Of a stretch of DNA of 64,000 nucleotides, positions 1-9,752 are shown piece after piece. The stretch is from Alloalcanivorax dieselolei B5 (GTDB lineage: Bacteria > Pseudomonadota > Gammaproteobacteria > Pseudomonadales > Alcanivoracaceae), in NCBI RefSeq assembly GCF_000300005.1, contig NC_018691.1, positions 2,232,001-2,296,000 on the forward strand, in the 5' to 3' direction. The notes below the pieces were generated by a model, which did not search any database, had not been told where the DNA came from, and saw only the letters and a program-made list of their open reading frames with translations. The position numbers were made by a program, and so were the translations under genes. The first letter of the stretch is position 1. Each line of letters starts with the position of its first letter.

Positions 1-257
1 AAGTTAACCTGTCCGTGCTCCTTGACACATTGATCCGCATACCGATACACCTCATCCCTTCGGCTTACATTAACAACATGGGTGGTGACTCTGACCGGGT
101 AGTCGCGCAGGTCGATGGCGATGTCTTTTAGACTGTTTTCGTCAATGTCCGACAGAGCCAAATGGCAGCCTTTCTTCGCCAGCAGCATGGCGGTCGCTCG
201 ACCTATGCCTGAACCGGCACCAGTAATCGCAGCGACTTTCCCGTAAAAACGTTTCAT
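1..257 (-). CDS. Short-chain dehydrogenase/reductase, C-terminus cut off by window edge
   Basis: This gene runs off the left edge; 85 codons are visible from an ATG at 257, with GGAG about 7 bases upstream. The N-terminus shows the classical SDR nucleotide-binding motif TGAGSGIG at about residues 14-21, and an acidic residue after beta-2 (LSDIDE) that usually favours NAD(H). The catalytic Ser-Tyr-Lys lies outside the window. It is the third gene of a minus-strand group after the flavin monooxygenase and the hydrolase, with only 24 bases to the gene upstream. Inferred role: oxidation of an alcohol to the ketone used by the monooxygenase, or the reverse reaction. The fold is certain, the substrate unknown. 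Confidence 0.88.
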   Translation of the reverse strand, partial: MKRFYGKVAAITGAGSGIGRATAMLLAKKGCHLALSDIDENSLKDIAIDLRDYPVRVTTHVVNVSRRDEVYRYADQCVKEHGQVN

Positions 258-281
258 AATATGCTCCAACAGGTAGGCGGA

Positions 282-1784
282 TCAGGCACTCAGTAACTTG
301 CGAAATACGCGGTTCCTTCCGCGCTTGATGCCACTTCCCTCAAAACGAAGGTGGCCATCCTCGAGGTTGCCATAGCGTAATGCGGGCAGGTCACGCAAAT
401 AGTCATCAAGATTCTGCCAGGGGGTCCTGCTGCCCTGACGAGGGAGGCGGTCGTTGGCGCGAAGAACATATCCGGAACGTAAATTAAGAAAGTTCATCTG
501 GGTCTTGCTCCCTTGTCCATCGACGGGTGTGACCACCCGGGCGCCAATATCGCGCATGTGATTCAGAAGGCGGCAGACGAATTCAGAGGCGATATCGGCC
601 TTCAGCGTCCAAGAAGCGTTGGTGTAACCGAACACCAGGGCCATATTTGGTACCCCTTCGAGCATCAGTCCCTTGTACATCAGGGCGTCCGCCACATGAA
701 CCTCACGGCCGTCGACTTCCAATCTGGCACCACCGAACAGCTGCAAATCAAGGCCAGTGGCTGTGATCAGAACATCAGCGTCGATATGAGCGCCGGACTT
801 CAATTGGACCCCGGTTTCGGTGACCGCTTCGATGTGGTCGGTGACCACGGAGGCCTGGCCTTCGCGGATAACCTTGAAGAGATCACCCTTGGGAACGGCG
901 CACATGCGTTCTTCCCAGGGATTGTAATGGGGCTGGAAATGCCGCATATCGACCTCCGGGCCGAGCTGCCGGCGCGCGGTCGCCAAAAGCAGGCGTCGCA
1001 TCGCCTTGGGCTTACTCAGAGAAAGTCGATATACCGCTCTTTGCAACAGAATATTGCGGGTCCGGGCCAGCCGGTAAACGGCCATCTCCGGCAGAATGCG
1101 GCGCAGGTTCCTGGATATCAGATCCTGCTCCGGCACGGTGGCTACATAGGTGGGCGAGCGCTGCAGCATCACTACATGATCCGCCTTGTCGGCCATGGCC
1201 GGAACCAGCGTCACGGCAGTGGCGCCACTGCCAATAACCACCACCCGTTTGCCACTGTAATCGTAGTTTTCCGGCCAGTGTTGCGGATGGATTACGTCAC
1301 CGCGGAATTGGTTGATCCCCGGAATCTCCGGTGTGTAGCCGGAGTCGTACTTGTAGTATCCGGTGCAATTGAATACAAAGCCGGTGCTGAACTGGTGCTC
1401 CTCATCGGTTGCTTCGTCGATGGCTTTGACGATCCAGTGTTTGTTTTCGCTATGCCAGGATTGCGAGATCACTTTCAGACCGAACTGGATTCGGCGTTTC
1501 ACACCGTATTCGCGTGCGGTGTTGTCAATATACCGACGGATAGAAGGGCCGTCGGCAAGCATCTTGGTATCGGTCCAGGGCCGAAAGTTATAACCCAGGG
1601 TAAACATGTCGGAATCGGAGCGGATGCCGGGATAGCGGAATAAATCCCAGGTGCCTCCGATCCGTTTGCGTCGTTCAACGATTCCAAAACGGACGTTGGG
1701 GCATTTTTCCTTTAAGTGACAAGCCGCGCCAATTCCCGACAGGCCCGCTCCGACGATCAGAACATCAAGATAAGGGTGTTTCAT
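282..1784 (-). CDS. FAD-dependent monooxygenase, EthA/AlmA-like (Baeyer-Villiger type)
   Basis: A 500-residue flavoprotein of normal family length. It has an FAD-binding GAGLSG at residues 12-17, GGTWDLFRYPGIRSDSD at 43-59 as in EthA and AlmA, the Baeyer-Villiger fingerprint FRGDVIHPQHWP at 160-171, and a second Rossmann motif for NADPH (GSGATA, 185-190). Known relatives oxidise ketones to esters (EthA) or are implicated in long-chain alkane use (AlmA); which activity applies here cannot be decided from sequence. It has a good ribosome site (GGAG) and overlaps the upstream hydrolase gene by 20 bases, so the two are probably co-translated. A hydrolase beside a Baeyer-Villiger enzyme fits ester formation followed by cleavage. 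Confidence 0.9.
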   Translation of the reverse strand: MKHPYLDVLIVGAGLSGIGAACHLKEKCPNVRFGIVERRKRIGGTWDLFRYPGIRSDSDMFTLGYNFRPWTDTKMLADGPSIRRYIDNTAREYGVKRRIQFGLKVISQSWHSENKHWIVKAIDEATDEEHQFSTGFVFNCTGYYKYDSGYTPEIPGINQFRGDVIHPQHWPENYDYSGKRVVVIGSGATAVTLVPAMADKADHVVMLQRSPTYVATVPEQDLISRNLRRILPEMAVYRLARTRNILLQRAVYRLSLSKPKAMRRLLLATARRQLGPEVDMRHFQPHYNPWEERMCAVPKGDLFKVIREGQASVVTDHIEAVTETGVQLKSGAHIDADVLITATGLDLQLFGGARLEVDGREVHVADALMYKGLMLEGVPNMALVFGYTNASWTLKADIASEFVCRLLNHMRDIGARVVTPVDGQGSKTQMNFLNLRSGYVLRANDRLPRQGSRTPWQNLDDYLRDLPALRYGNLEDGHLRFEGSGIKRGRNRVFRKLLSA

Positions 1785-2730
1785 GGTGTTGCTCCGTAGC
1801 GGCAGTGCGGCACGATTCCGGCTCGGTGGCGGCTGGCCGTTCTTTCAGAAATTGCAGTACCGCCTCGGTGAAAACACTGTTACGGTCTCCCGCGACCATA
1901 TGGCCGGCCTGTTCCAGAACGACATAACGTGCCTCGGGGATTAGAGTGAGCAGCTCTGTTGCGCCCCGGTCACTAAGAACATCGCTGTAGTAGCCACGTA
2001 TCAAAAGCACCGGTACGTCCAACTGGCGGGCCGCCAGCTCCAGCCTTGCTCGGTCGAACATGCTCCCGGCCTTGGTTGGCGCGTTCGCGTGGTTGAGAAA
2101 AGCTGGGTCCCAGTGCCAGTAAAACCGGCCATTACTGTGTTGCCGCAGGTTTTTGCGTAGCCCGGAGAGATCTTTTGATGGCGGGCGGCGCGGGTTGTAG
2201 GCGGTGATGGCGTCGCGTACCTGCTCCAGCGTCTCGAATCCGTCCTGATGATGACGCATGAATTCGATGATCCGGCGGACGCCCCGAGGTTCCAATCTTG
2301 GCGCCACGTCGACCAGTACCAGTGCCTCGCAATCCAGGGAGGCGTCTTCGCCAAGCGTGAGCAAAGCGGTCAGGCCACCCATGGACGCGCCGACGATAAC
2401 CGGCCGGGCCGGTAGCGAGCGAATCACCGCGCTGAGGTCCGCTGCAAGGGCTCGGGCACTGTAGTCGCCTTCTCGAGACCAGTCGCTTTCGCCGTGGCCT
2501 CGTGCGTCCAGGCTAAACGCGCAGTAGCCGGCATCGGCCAGTGCGATCGCCGTGTCGGACCAGGCATGGCGGGTCTGCCCGCCGCCGTGCAGGAGCAATA
2601 CGGGGGGCGCCGTGTCTTCACCATGGCGGCTGGCCCACAGGTTCAACCCGTCACTGCCAGTGAATCGCACCCGAACACTGCGTCGAAGGCCGCAATGCGC
2701 GGAGGATGTCGTCGTCTGAGAGTCAGTCAT
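1765..2730 (-). CDS. Alpha/beta-hydrolase
   Basis: A 321-residue alpha/beta-hydrolase. The oxyanion region HGGG(Q) lies near residues 48-52, the nucleophile elbow reads GASMGG, and a late AGHM supplies the likely catalytic histidine. The start at 2730 is preferred over an in-frame upstream start at 2769 because AGAAGAG sits 6 bases before it; the upstream start would also lie inside a palindromic operator. It is the first gene of the group that includes the flavin monooxygenase and the SDR, and overlaps the monooxygenase gene by 20 bases. Inferred role: hydrolysis of the ester or lactone made by that monooxygenase. An epoxide hydrolase or haloperoxidase-like activity is also possible for this fold. 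Confidence 0.87.
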   Translation of the reverse strand: MTDSQTTTSSAHCGLRRSVRVRFTGSDGLNLWASRHGEDTAPPVLLLHGGGQTRHAWSDTAIALADAGYCAFSLDARGHGESDWSREGDYSARALAADLSAVIRSLPARPVIVGASMGGLTALLTLGEDASLDCEALVLVDVAPRLEPRGVRRIIEFMRHHQDGFETLEQVRDAITAYNPRRPPSKDLSGLRKNLRQHSNGRFYWHWDPAFLNHANAPTKAGSMFDRARLELAARQLDVPVLLIRGYYSDVLSDRGATELLTLIPEARYVVLEQAGHMVAGDRNSVFTEAVLQFLKERPAATEPESCRTAATEQHHETPLS

Positions 2731-2753
2731 AGTCAACTCTTCTGGCAATAAAT

Positions 2754-2769
2754 TTGGTCGTCCAACCAA
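2754..2769. promoter_or_regulatory. Palindromic operator-like site, copy A
   Basis: TTGGTCGTCCAACCAA: 7-base arms with one mismatch around 2 bases, 24 bases upstream of the hydrolase start. Closely related 16-mers lie upstream of the FadL-like gene (7408-7423) and the 12-gene operon (27072-27087). The size and symmetry suit a TetR-family dimer; the TetR gene at 33377 is the only such regulator in the window. Confidence 0.5.
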
Positions 2770-2848
2770 TATTACAGATTGAATATATCAACGGCAATGC
2801 TTCTCCAGCCCCTTTCAGACCAGTTTGTAACGGCCGGGGTAAATCACG

Positions 2849-5800
2849 TTAAAAATCCTTCACCGGAAGGAACGTGAAGGTCAGGTCCACTCCCAAGGGA
2901 GGTGCTTCAAGTTCAACCGACGCCAGACCGATGCCGATCAGGTCGATGTTGGCGGGAATGGTCAGCGGGTCGGGATTGGAGACCTTGAGTATCAGTCTGC
3001 CATCGTCGACGAACCGAAGCGGTCCTTCGAGAGTGACGTTGTTAACCCGTTTGCTGCGAATATCGTGCCCAAGTTCAATAATCAGCCTAGGTTCCAGTTC
3101 AGGCGCGTCTATCAACAGGTCGAAGGTGGTGCTGAACCAGGGACCGTCCTCTGTCTCAGTGATGTAGCCTTCAATAAACGGTGAATCGCCCTCGGGTAGT
3201 AAACGCAGAACCAAGGGACCTGTCTCGAGACCAATGGTGATGAGGCCTAACGCTCTGGCTTCGAGAAAGACCTCCGTGGTGGTCAGCGTAGTTGGAAAGA
3301 CGGAAACACGAACAGCGCCCGTGGTCCGATCATCCGTGTCCGGGTTATCGTCAATCAGTCTACGGTTGATGGAGACGGCGGAGTCGTATTCCCGGGGGCC
3401 GGCCTGCAACGCGCCGGTGCTGACGAACGCGAAGCGTTTCTCCGGACAGTCCTCGCCAATTGAGCAGCCCAGGTTGGCGTTGGTAATCACGCCCCCGGTG
3501 TCCCGCAGCTCCAACCGCAGGTGGTTGGCGGGCGCCTTGATGACACCATTGTTGTCGGTAGCACCTTGTTCTGAATTGTCGACCTGTAGATTGGCATTTA
3601 CATCGACCGTCGGTAGGGAACGCAGGGATACGAGGGTATAACGCTGATCGTCACCGGTCACGACAAAGTGGTTTACCATATCGGGACCTCCCTCGCGCGG
3701 CGCTGGAGCCGTGTCGCTGCTCTGTGACAGTTGGCGTGTTTGCAAGGCAGCACCGTCCTGTGTGCAGATGGCGTTGTTTCCGCAGTCGGGACTGTTGGGC
3801 TCCGAGCGCAACGTATAACGATATAGCTGACCGTCTCGCCAAGGGCTGTCAGGGAAAAACTCAACCCGTTGCGCCAGCACGTCGAGGTGGCCTGGCACCG
3901 GTTGCCAATCCCCACCGGCATCGCGACGCTCGACGAAAAAAGTGTCGCCGTTGACTGTTGCCGGATCTATACGGCGGTTGAAGATGACCCGTATAGGGTA
4001 CTCTCGAAAAAGCCCGACCACGGGGAACAGGGGGTCGCTTCCCTGGCCGCCCTGGCAGCGTCCGTTACGCCATCGTGATCTTTCACCGATTAACCGGGCG
4101 TCGGTCAGAGCACAGGGGTATCCGGGGAAAACGGCGGCTACCAAGGGCGCACGAAGGCTGTCGCGGTTGTCATTCGGCAAGAACAGATCGTCAAGGCGCA
4201 TATCAAGGGTGTAATCCTTGCTCAGAGGGTTGCCCGCCGTGTCCCGTAGTTGGCTGGTCAGTATGATTTCAACGTCCTGGTTGTGCTCCACGATTCCGGT
4301 GCCTTCGAGGATGACGGTGGCGCCGTCGACACGCATCGAGACGTCTTCAGGTGGTAGCGAAGTGCCGTTAACCTGGACGTTGATAGCGCCATCAAGAAAC
4401 GCCGACGCAGGATCAATCGCCTTGTTAAAGTTCAGAATGACCGGATCCCCCGGGCGTGTGTTGGCCTGGAAGTCCTCACCCGGCGACCAGGATTGTAATT
4501 CCAGAGGGCGTAGATCCGGCTCAGGCATTGGCGGGTTTCGCTGCCCGGCGAAGGACTCCATGCGGAAAGATAATTGGGCACCAGCCTTCTCAAGGCCGAG
4601 AATGTCGGGGTCGACCACGGAGATGGCATCCAGCACCAGCTTGCCATCCTCGACAATGGCGAGACCGACGACCTGGATATTGAGCAGATTCTGACTGAGG
4701 GCGGCATTGGCGATGGTTCCCTCCGCGGTCATGGCCGCATCCATTCTGAGCAGTGCATAGCGAGGCGCCGTCGTCTCGGTACTGAAGGGATTGGGAATCA
4801 GATAGCCGTTGGCGTCACTGAGAAGGGTAATCTGCAGGTCGCCGGTATCGATACCGGCGGGGATTTCCCCCAGAATGTTGACATCGACCGGCGCGCCTCG
4901 CAGTACCGTGCCGGCCGGCACCCGGAGGGGGACGGCATCGGCAAAGTCCGGGACAAAGCCCAGGTCCGCGGCCAACGAGCCTGTCAGTTCGGTAACGGCG
5001 CTGTCACCGATGATAAAGCTGTCCAGTGGCACCTGATTGACCGGTCTTCCCGTCAACTGGGATTGCAGGTCCGGCTGTTGCTCGCCTAGGGAACCGACCT
5101 TGATGACCGTGGTTTCGCGCGGCTGTGTGCCCATGGGTGTGAACTGGCGTTCGACTTCCGGAAGTAGAGAACCAGCACGACTGCGGAGCCCCGATAATGC
5201 TAACGTGTATTCCACCGAGTCCAGGTCCTGGCGCGGATCCAGTATCAAATAGCGCCCCTGCATTAGCACGGAGGCGTCGATCAGCTGGCCCTGGTCGTCG
5301 ATAAGCGTGATCTGCTTGCCATAAACGGTGGTGGCCGGGTCGAGCGGCCGGTTGAAGACCATGCGTAGCGTGCTCATATCATTTATTCTGGCATCCTGGA
5401 TGCCGGCCAGCAGTGGATCGGGATCCAGAGGTGTGATGCCAAGTATCTTAAAGCCGTCACTGCCGACGGCGTCGGCGAACCCCGCATGGGCGCCCATCGT
5501 GTGAAATCGAAAATTTTTGAACACGGTATCGTCGATACGCCCCAGTCCCGCCTCGCTGACACTCAGCCGATAATGCGTATTGGGCGACAGTGAAGTCCGT
5601 GGTTTCAGTACCAGCCCCCGGCCGCCATCGATCACTTCCGGGGTAAAGGGCACGGCGTTTCCGGCGTCGTCGGCGAGCCGCAGACGGTCCTCGACATCGC
5701 CGCTCACCTCGTCACTCAGTGTGGTGGAGAAACGCAGCACGACATTGCCGCTCGTCGGCACCTCCTGCTGGCCAGGGTAGGGGTAAGCGAACACCAGTGT

Positions 5801-5926
5801 GTCCGAAGCGCGCCATGGATTGACGACTTTGCCTTCGTCATCGCCGCACGCACTGATCAACATCAGCCCGAACACCCAAAGGGCAAACGAAACGTACCGC
5901 GGCCGAATGTTTATTTGTTTATTCAT
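2849..5926 (-). CDS. Large lipoprotein with bacterial Ig-like (Big_5) domains
   Basis: A 1025-residue exported lipoprotein. A signal peptide ends in a lipobox LISAC with the lipidated cysteine at 27; glycine at +2 predicts outer-membrane sorting. At least four segments look like Big_5/SbsA-type Ig-like domains, each with the pattern V(V/I)LRFxxxLxxxx: at about residues 45-140, 180-265, 480-570 and 640-730. The C-terminal third is beta-rich and unrecognised. The gene follows the FadL-like porin gene after 35 bases and ends without an obvious strong terminator. Pairing with a FadL homologue suggests a surface or periplasm-facing partner in hydrophobic substrate capture; this is inference from context only. 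No enzymatic motif is seen. Confidence 0.85.
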   Translation of the reverse strand: MNKQINIRPRYVSFALWVFGLMLISACGDDEGKVVNPWRASDTLVFAYPYPGQQEVPTSGNVVLRFSTTLSDEVSGDVEDRLRLADDAGNAVPFTPEVIDGGRGLVLKPRTSLSPNTHYRLSVSEAGLGRIDDTVFKNFRFHTMGAHAGFADAVGSDGFKILGITPLDPDPLLAGIQDARINDMSTLRMVFNRPLDPATTVYGKQITLIDDQGQLIDASVLMQGRYLILDPRQDLDSVEYTLALSGLRSRAGSLLPEVERQFTPMGTQPRETTVIKVGSLGEQQPDLQSQLTGRPVNQVPLDSFIIGDSAVTELTGSLAADLGFVPDFADAVPLRVPAGTVLRGAPVDVNILGEIPAGIDTGDLQITLLSDANGYLIPNPFSTETTAPRYALLRMDAAMTAEGTIANAALSQNLLNIQVVGLAIVEDGKLVLDAISVVDPDILGLEKAGAQLSFRMESFAGQRNPPMPEPDLRPLELQSWSPGEDFQANTRPGDPVILNFNKAIDPASAFLDGAINVQVNGTSLPPEDVSMRVDGATVILEGTGIVEHNQDVEIILTSQLRDTAGNPLSKDYTLDMRLDDLFLPNDNRDSLRAPLVAAVFPGYPCALTDARLIGERSRWRNGRCQGGQGSDPLFPVVGLFREYPIRVIFNRRIDPATVNGDTFFVERRDAGGDWQPVPGHLDVLAQRVEFFPDSPWRDGQLYRYTLRSEPNSPDCGNNAICTQDGAALQTRQLSQSSDTAPAPREGGPDMVNHFVVTGDDQRYTLVSLRSLPTVDVNANLQVDNSEQGATDNNGVIKAPANHLRLELRDTGGVITNANLGCSIGEDCPEKRFAFVSTGALQAGPREYDSAVSINRRLIDDNPDTDDRTTGAVRVSVFPTTLTTTEVFLEARALGLITIGLETGPLVLRLLPEGDSPFIEGYITETEDGPWFSTTFDLLIDAPELEPRLIIELGHDIRSKRVNNVTLEGPLRFVDDGRLILKVSNPDPLTIPANIDLIGIGLASVELEAPPLGVDLTFTFLPVKDF

Positions 5927-5961
5927 CTCTACTCTCCTGAATTCAGCTCCGCCATCGCGGT

Positions 5962-7359
5962 CTAGAATTTGAGTGACAGGGAACCCGAGATGACGTGTAT
6001 GTCGCCATCCACGCGAATGGTCTCGTAGGGGCTGGGATTGGTTGGCGAGTTGATGGATGTGAGGTTGAACTCTCTTTCATCAAGCTGCTGGTATTGATAA
6101 GCCAGGGACATCACAAGGGGCATATTGATCACCGGCGCGCGTTTCAGGCGGTAATCGGTGCCAACACCGACCACGATACGGTCGCTGTCGAGGAAGTTGA
6201 CATCCTGGGACCGGGTCGATTGAAGTGGGGAATCCTCGACGGCCACGCCCCCATAAAGTTTAAGAGCGTCCGACCACGTGTAACGGACGCCGATGCGGGG
6301 AACGGTGGTGTCATTAAAGCGCAGTCCAGCCTGGTCCCTGACCGTGTCACCGGCGAATTCACTCTCAAGATCGGACCAATACTGGCGCTCTACAGCCGCA
6401 ACCAGCTCGAACTTACCTAAAGGCATCAGCAATCCGATTCCGTATACCTGGGGCTGGAACGTGTCGAGAGTGGCCAGCGCAAGATCAAGGCCCGGCTCGG
6501 GTATGACACCGGGAATCACCACGTTGGCGTCCACGCTGACGTCGTACTCCGACTCCCCTCGATAGAACAACGCCAGCTCCGGTTTAAGCGCGAAAGGCAG
6601 GCAGGCGCTCGAACCGCACAGCGTATCGCTCAGGTTGACGTTAATGCCCAGCGAGGGCGTCAATGTCGGTTCGGCTTCCAGGGAGAGCTCTTCGGAGTCG
6701 GTATTGCCGGACAGATCGGAGACCGCTTCAAGGCGGGCCTGGGCCGCCAGCGTGAGTCTTGCCGAGGCACCGATATCAACGCCGCGCAGGAGGTTGCTAA
6801 CCGCCCCACCAAAAGCGAGATACAAGGGTTGCGACTCAAAACGCAGGAACTGGCCTTCCTGACTGGTATTGGCCGCGAAGGGCAGTGCGTTGGAGGCATA
6901 CTCATCCACGCCGACGTTAATGCCAAGATAAATCGGTGTGTCCAAGTCCGCCGCGCCGGCGACACGGGTCTTGATACCAAGAAGCAGCAACTCCGAACTC
7001 TGGTCCGTGAGCACATCGTTTTCGCGATCGAATGGTGCGGCTCCGCCAAGTGATTCGGCACGTAACTCCTGGTGACCATGCTGAAAGACCACTGTGAGTT
7101 CACCTTCCGGCGAGCGCGCAAGTGCCGCCGGGTTGTAGTAGGTGGCCCAAGCACCGCTGTGGAAAGCGCTGAACGCCTGGGCCGAACCGGCGTGAATGGG
7201 GCCCAGGCCGTAGGTGCTTGCTGCATCGCCCGCTCCGGCCATTACCTCGCATGGGAGCAGCACGACTATCAGAACGGCCAAGACACGACGGACCCGAAGA
7301 CCGGCATTGGAGAAGAAAAGGTGTTCGCGGGACTGATGGTGAGACCTGATTATCGTCAT
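5962..7359 (-). CDS. FadL/TodX-family outer-membrane transport protein
   Basis: A 465-residue outer-membrane beta-barrel candidate. A signal peptide (VLAVLIVVLLPCEVMAG) is followed by an N-terminal segment containing GSAQAFSAFHSGAWATYYNPAALA, split here as GSAQAF and TYYNPAALA, the hallmark of the FadL family hatch region. The chain ends in phenylalanine (SGSLSLKF), the usual signal for barrel assembly. FadL-family proteins carry fatty acids, alkanes or aromatics across the outer membrane by lateral diffusion. The start at 7359 has GGAT 9 bases upstream. It is first in a two-gene unit with the Ig-like lipoprotein. A palindromic operator-like site sits 49 bases before the start. Substrate uptake for the catabolic cluster is the likely role. 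Confidence 0.85.
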   Translation of the reverse strand: MTIIRSHHQSREHLFFSNAGLRVRRVLAVLIVVLLPCEVMAGAGDAASTYGLGPIHAGSAQAFSAFHSGAWATYYNPAALARSPEGELTVVFQHGHQELRAESLGGAAPFDRENDVLTDQSSELLLLGIKTRVAGAADLDTPIYLGINVGVDEYASNALPFAANTSQEGQFLRFESQPLYLAFGGAVSNLLRGVDIGASARLTLAAQARLEAVSDLSGNTDSEELSLEAEPTLTPSLGINVNLSDTLCGSSACLPFALKPELALFYRGESEYDVSVDANVVIPGVIPEPGLDLALATLDTFQPQVYGIGLLMPLGKFELVAAVERQYWSDLESEFAGDTVRDQAGLRFNDTTVPRIGVRYTWSDALKLYGGVAVEDSPLQSTRSQDVNFLDSDRIVVGVGTDYRLKRAPVINMPLVMSLAYQYQQLDEREFNLTSINSPTNPSPYETIRVDGDIHVISGSLSLKF

Positions 7360-7407
7360 TGGGAATCATCCTTTTTGTTATTCGGGGTGGCATCTGACAT
7401 GTTTTGT

Positions 7408-7423
7408 TTGGTCGAACAAACAA
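7408..7423. promoter_or_regulatory. Palindromic operator-like site, copy B
   Basis: TTGGTCGAACAAACAA, upstream of the FadL-like gene. It matches copy A at 13 of 16 positions and also forms a perfect inverted repeat TGTTTG-N6-CAAACA from 7406 to 7423. It lies in the divergent region between the FadL-like gene and the AlkK-type ligase. Confidence 0.5.
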
Positions 7424-7484
7424 TGCGCTGGACTTGGTTTTGAGGCAATACGAAAAATTGCTTATCAGTCAATGAAAATTTAAG

Positions 7485-7640
7485 GTTTTACGGTGTTGTC
7501 GCCGCCAGCCGCCTTCTTCCGCCCCAGCGAAAAGTCGCGCAGTTCGGTGCGTATGATGCGCTTCTGGCCTTGCCGGTCCCGGTGCGGGGGAAGTCCTCGT
7601 GGATCTGGGCCACTTTCGGCACCTTGGAGCTGCCCGGCCA
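7485..7640 (-). pseudogene. Fossil C-terminus of an acyl-CoA ligase, frameshifted
   Basis: Read on the minus strand from about 7640, one frame gives KVPKVAQIHEDFPRTGTGKA, the C-terminal A10 motif of acyl-CoA ligases with its catalytic lysine. Deleting one base is enough to lose the frame: the continuation QKRIIRTELRDFSLGRKK appears one frame over and runs to a stop near 7488. About 50 codons of recognisable ligase remain; nothing upstream of them on that strand resembles the rest of the gene. It lies in the 659-base gap between the FadL-like gene and the live AlkK-type ligase. It is most likely the remnant of a deleted, oppositely oriented ligase. Otherwise the gap 7424-8018 holds nothing I recognise. 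Confidence 0.6.
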
Positions 7641-8018
7641 CTGGCGGCGTGATGCTCCGGTTTCGCGAGCAGCACACGGGCTCGGGACATCGCGCGGACA
7701 GTGGTCCTTGGCCGTTCTGGGACGGCTCTTGTTCTTGCCCATCGAAGCTAAAGCAGGATAGGGTCTTGAGCAAGCGCTTGGTAGGAAGCAACATAGGGTT
7801 TCTTCCTTGGGGGCGCCGTCGTTGGTGCGCTCGGGAGGGTGTGGGCGAGCAAAGATCGCCGTCTTTCCGGTGCGTTCGGGGCCTTGGCCACGCCCGATTA
7901 CAATCGCGGGGCCTCCAGTGCGCTCAAAAATACTATTTTGTTCTGTCGACTGTTGCGGTTTCGAATACGCCATCCGACAGAAACCGCCAGAGAAAATCGA
8001 CTGATTGAGGAGAGACAG

Positions 8019-9659
8019 ATGCGTGGATTAATGATGGACCGGCCTTTGATGATTTCCCAGATCATCGAGTACGCGGCCGCCAGCTATCCAGAGCAGGAGA
8101 TCGTGTCCCGGACTCCGGAAGGCGGCCTGCACCGTTACAACTACGAAGATGCGGCCAAGCGTAGCCGCCAGTTGGCCAACGCGCTCAAGTCGCTGGGCGT
8201 CCAGGCCGGGGATCGCATCGCGACGGTGGCCTGGAACACCTATCGGCACTTGGAGCTGTATTACGCGGTCTCCGGTATTGGGGCGATCTGTCACACAATC
8301 AATCCGCGTCTGCCGGTCGAGCAGTTCGGCTACATCGTCAATCACGCCAAGGATCAGTACATTTTCCTTGATCTGACCTTCGTTCCATTGCTGGAGAAGT
8401 TGCAAGGTCTGTTTGAAGGCGTGAAGGGCTATGTCGTCATGACCGACCGCGCTCATATGCCCGAAACCTCGCTGCCCAACGTGATGTGCTACGAGGAATT
8501 GGTCGGCGAGCAGTCCGATGAAATGGCCTGGCCGGAGTTCGACGAGCATACCGCTTCGTCGCTCTGCTATACCTCCGGCACCACCGGCAATCCCAAGGGG
8601 GTGTTGTACTCGCACCGCTCGACGCTGCTGCACGCCTTCTCGGTGTTGACCATCCCCGGAATGAATCTGGGCGAGGAGAGTGCCGTGCTGCCGGTGGTGC
8701 CGATGTTCCACGTTAACGCCTGGGGCGTCCCCTACTTCGCGCCAATGGTGGGCGCGAAGATCGTCTTCCCGGGGCCGAAGCTCGATGGCGAGAGCCTGGC
8801 CGAGCTGATCAATAACGAGGGCGTCACCGAGGCCTGGGGTGTGCCCACCGTGTGGCTCGGGCTTCTTGGTCATATGCGTAAGACCGAGCAGAAGTTCACC
8901 TCGCTCAAGCGTGTTCTTATCGGCGGCTCGGCCGCGCCACGGGCGATGATGCGCGAATTCCAGGAGAAGTACGGCGTCGAAGGCTTGCAGGGCTGGGGCA
9001 TGACCGAGATGAGTCCGATCGGCACGGTTTCGATGATCCGTCCCAAGGACGCCGATTTGCCGCTTGATCGGCAGTTCGACATCAAGGCCAAGCAGGGGCG
9101 TGCGGTGTTCGGGGTGGAGATGAAGATCGTCAACGACGACGGTCAAGCGCTGCCGCGGGACGGCAAGTCCTTCGGTGAGCTGCTGGTGCGCGGCCCGGCG
9201 ATCATCAGCGGCTACTACGAAAACCCTGAAGCCAGCGCCAAGGCCTTCGACAGCGAGGGCTGGTTCCGCACCGGCGATGTTTCCAAGATCGATCCCGAAG
9301 GCTACATGGAGATCGTCGACCGCACCAAGGACGTGATCAAGTCCGGAGGCGAGTGGATCAGTTCCATCGATCTTGAGAACGAAGCGGTGGGGCATCCCGA
9401 GATCGCCGAGGCAGCGGTCATAGCGGTGCATCATCCGAAATGGGACGAGCGGCCGCTTCTGGTGGTGGTGCGCGAGCCGGACAGCCAGCTCGGCAAGCAG
9501 GGCGTGATCGACTATCTGAGCCAGCGGGTCGCGAAATGGTGGCTGCCGGATGACGTGGTATTCGTCGACGAACTGCCGCACGGGGCGACCGGCAAGCTAC
9601 AGAAGGCCAAATTGCGCGAGCAGTTCAAGGACTATTCGTTGCCAGAGGTTGGTGGTTAA
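8019..9659 (+). CDS. alkK: AlkK-type medium/long-chain acyl-CoA synthetase
   Basis: A 546-residue class I adenylate-forming ligase, the same length as AlkK of the Pseudomonas OCT alkane pathway, and sharing its diagnostic stretches: [16 protein letters not shown] (71-86), CHTINPRL (91-98), [18 protein letters not shown] (183-200) and KWDERPLL near 475. The A10 lysine lies in [13 protein letters not shown] at the C-terminus. It activates fatty acids with ATP to acyl-CoA via an acyl-adenylate. The start at 8019 is chosen because GAGGAGAG lies 5-11 bases upstream; an in-frame ORF extension to 7839 has no such site and encodes unrelated sequence. It probably takes the acids produced by the CYP153/dehydrogenase route. 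Confidence 0.9.
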   Translation: MRGLMMDRPLMISQIIEYAAASYPEQEIVSRTPEGGLHRYNYEDAAKRSRQLANALKSLGVQAGDRIATVAWNTYRHLELYYAVSGIGAICHTINPRLPVEQFGYIVNHAKDQYIFLDLTFVPLLEKLQGLFEGVKGYVVMTDRAHMPETSLPNVMCYEELVGEQSDEMAWPEFDEHTASSLCYTSGTTGNPKGVLYSHRSTLLHAFSVLTIPGMNLGEESAVLPVVPMFHVNAWGVPYFAPMVGAKIVFPGPKLDGESLAELINNEGVTEAWGVPTVWLGLLGHMRKTEQKFTSLKRVLIGGSAAPRAMMREFQEKYGVEGLQGWGMTEMSPIGTVSMIRPKDADLPLDRQFDIKAKQGRAVFGVEMKIVNDDGQALPRDGKSFGELLVRGPAIISGYYENPEASAKAFDSEGWFRTGDVSKIDPEGYMEIVDRTKDVIKSGGEWISSIDLENEAVGHPEIAEAAVIAVHHPKWDERPLLVVVREPDSQLGKQGVIDYLSQRVAKWWLPDDVVFVDELPHGATGKLQKAKLREQFKDYSLPEVGG

Positions 9660-9705
9660 AAAAGGCCTCGATCCGCGCCTCGTCGGCGGAGTGAGCTCGC
9701 GGTAC

Positions 9706-9721
9706 GCCAACCGGCGTTGGC
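9706..9721. other. Small perfect inverted repeat
   Basis: GCCAACCGGCGTTGGC: 6-base arms around a 4-base loop, 31 bases before the BtrH-like gene. It may be an mRNA hairpin or an operator; no U-tract follows, so it is not a good terminator. Confidence 0.35.
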
Positions 9722-9752
9722 TCAGGTCTTTGAACACAGCTGGAGTAGTGGA

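Noticed and set aside
513-1643. Long plus-strand ORF (376 codons) opposite the flavin monooxygenase
   Set aside because: Antisense shadow of a GC-rich gene; the minus-strand protein has all family motifs and this frame has none.
7839-8018. N-terminal extension of the AlkK-type ligase to 7839
   Set aside because: GAGGAGAG sits just before 8019 and the resulting 546 residues match AlkK length; the extension has no family resemblance.
8028-9581. Minus-strand ORF of 517 codons opposite alkK
   Set aside because: Antisense shadow; AlkK motifs are on the plus strand.
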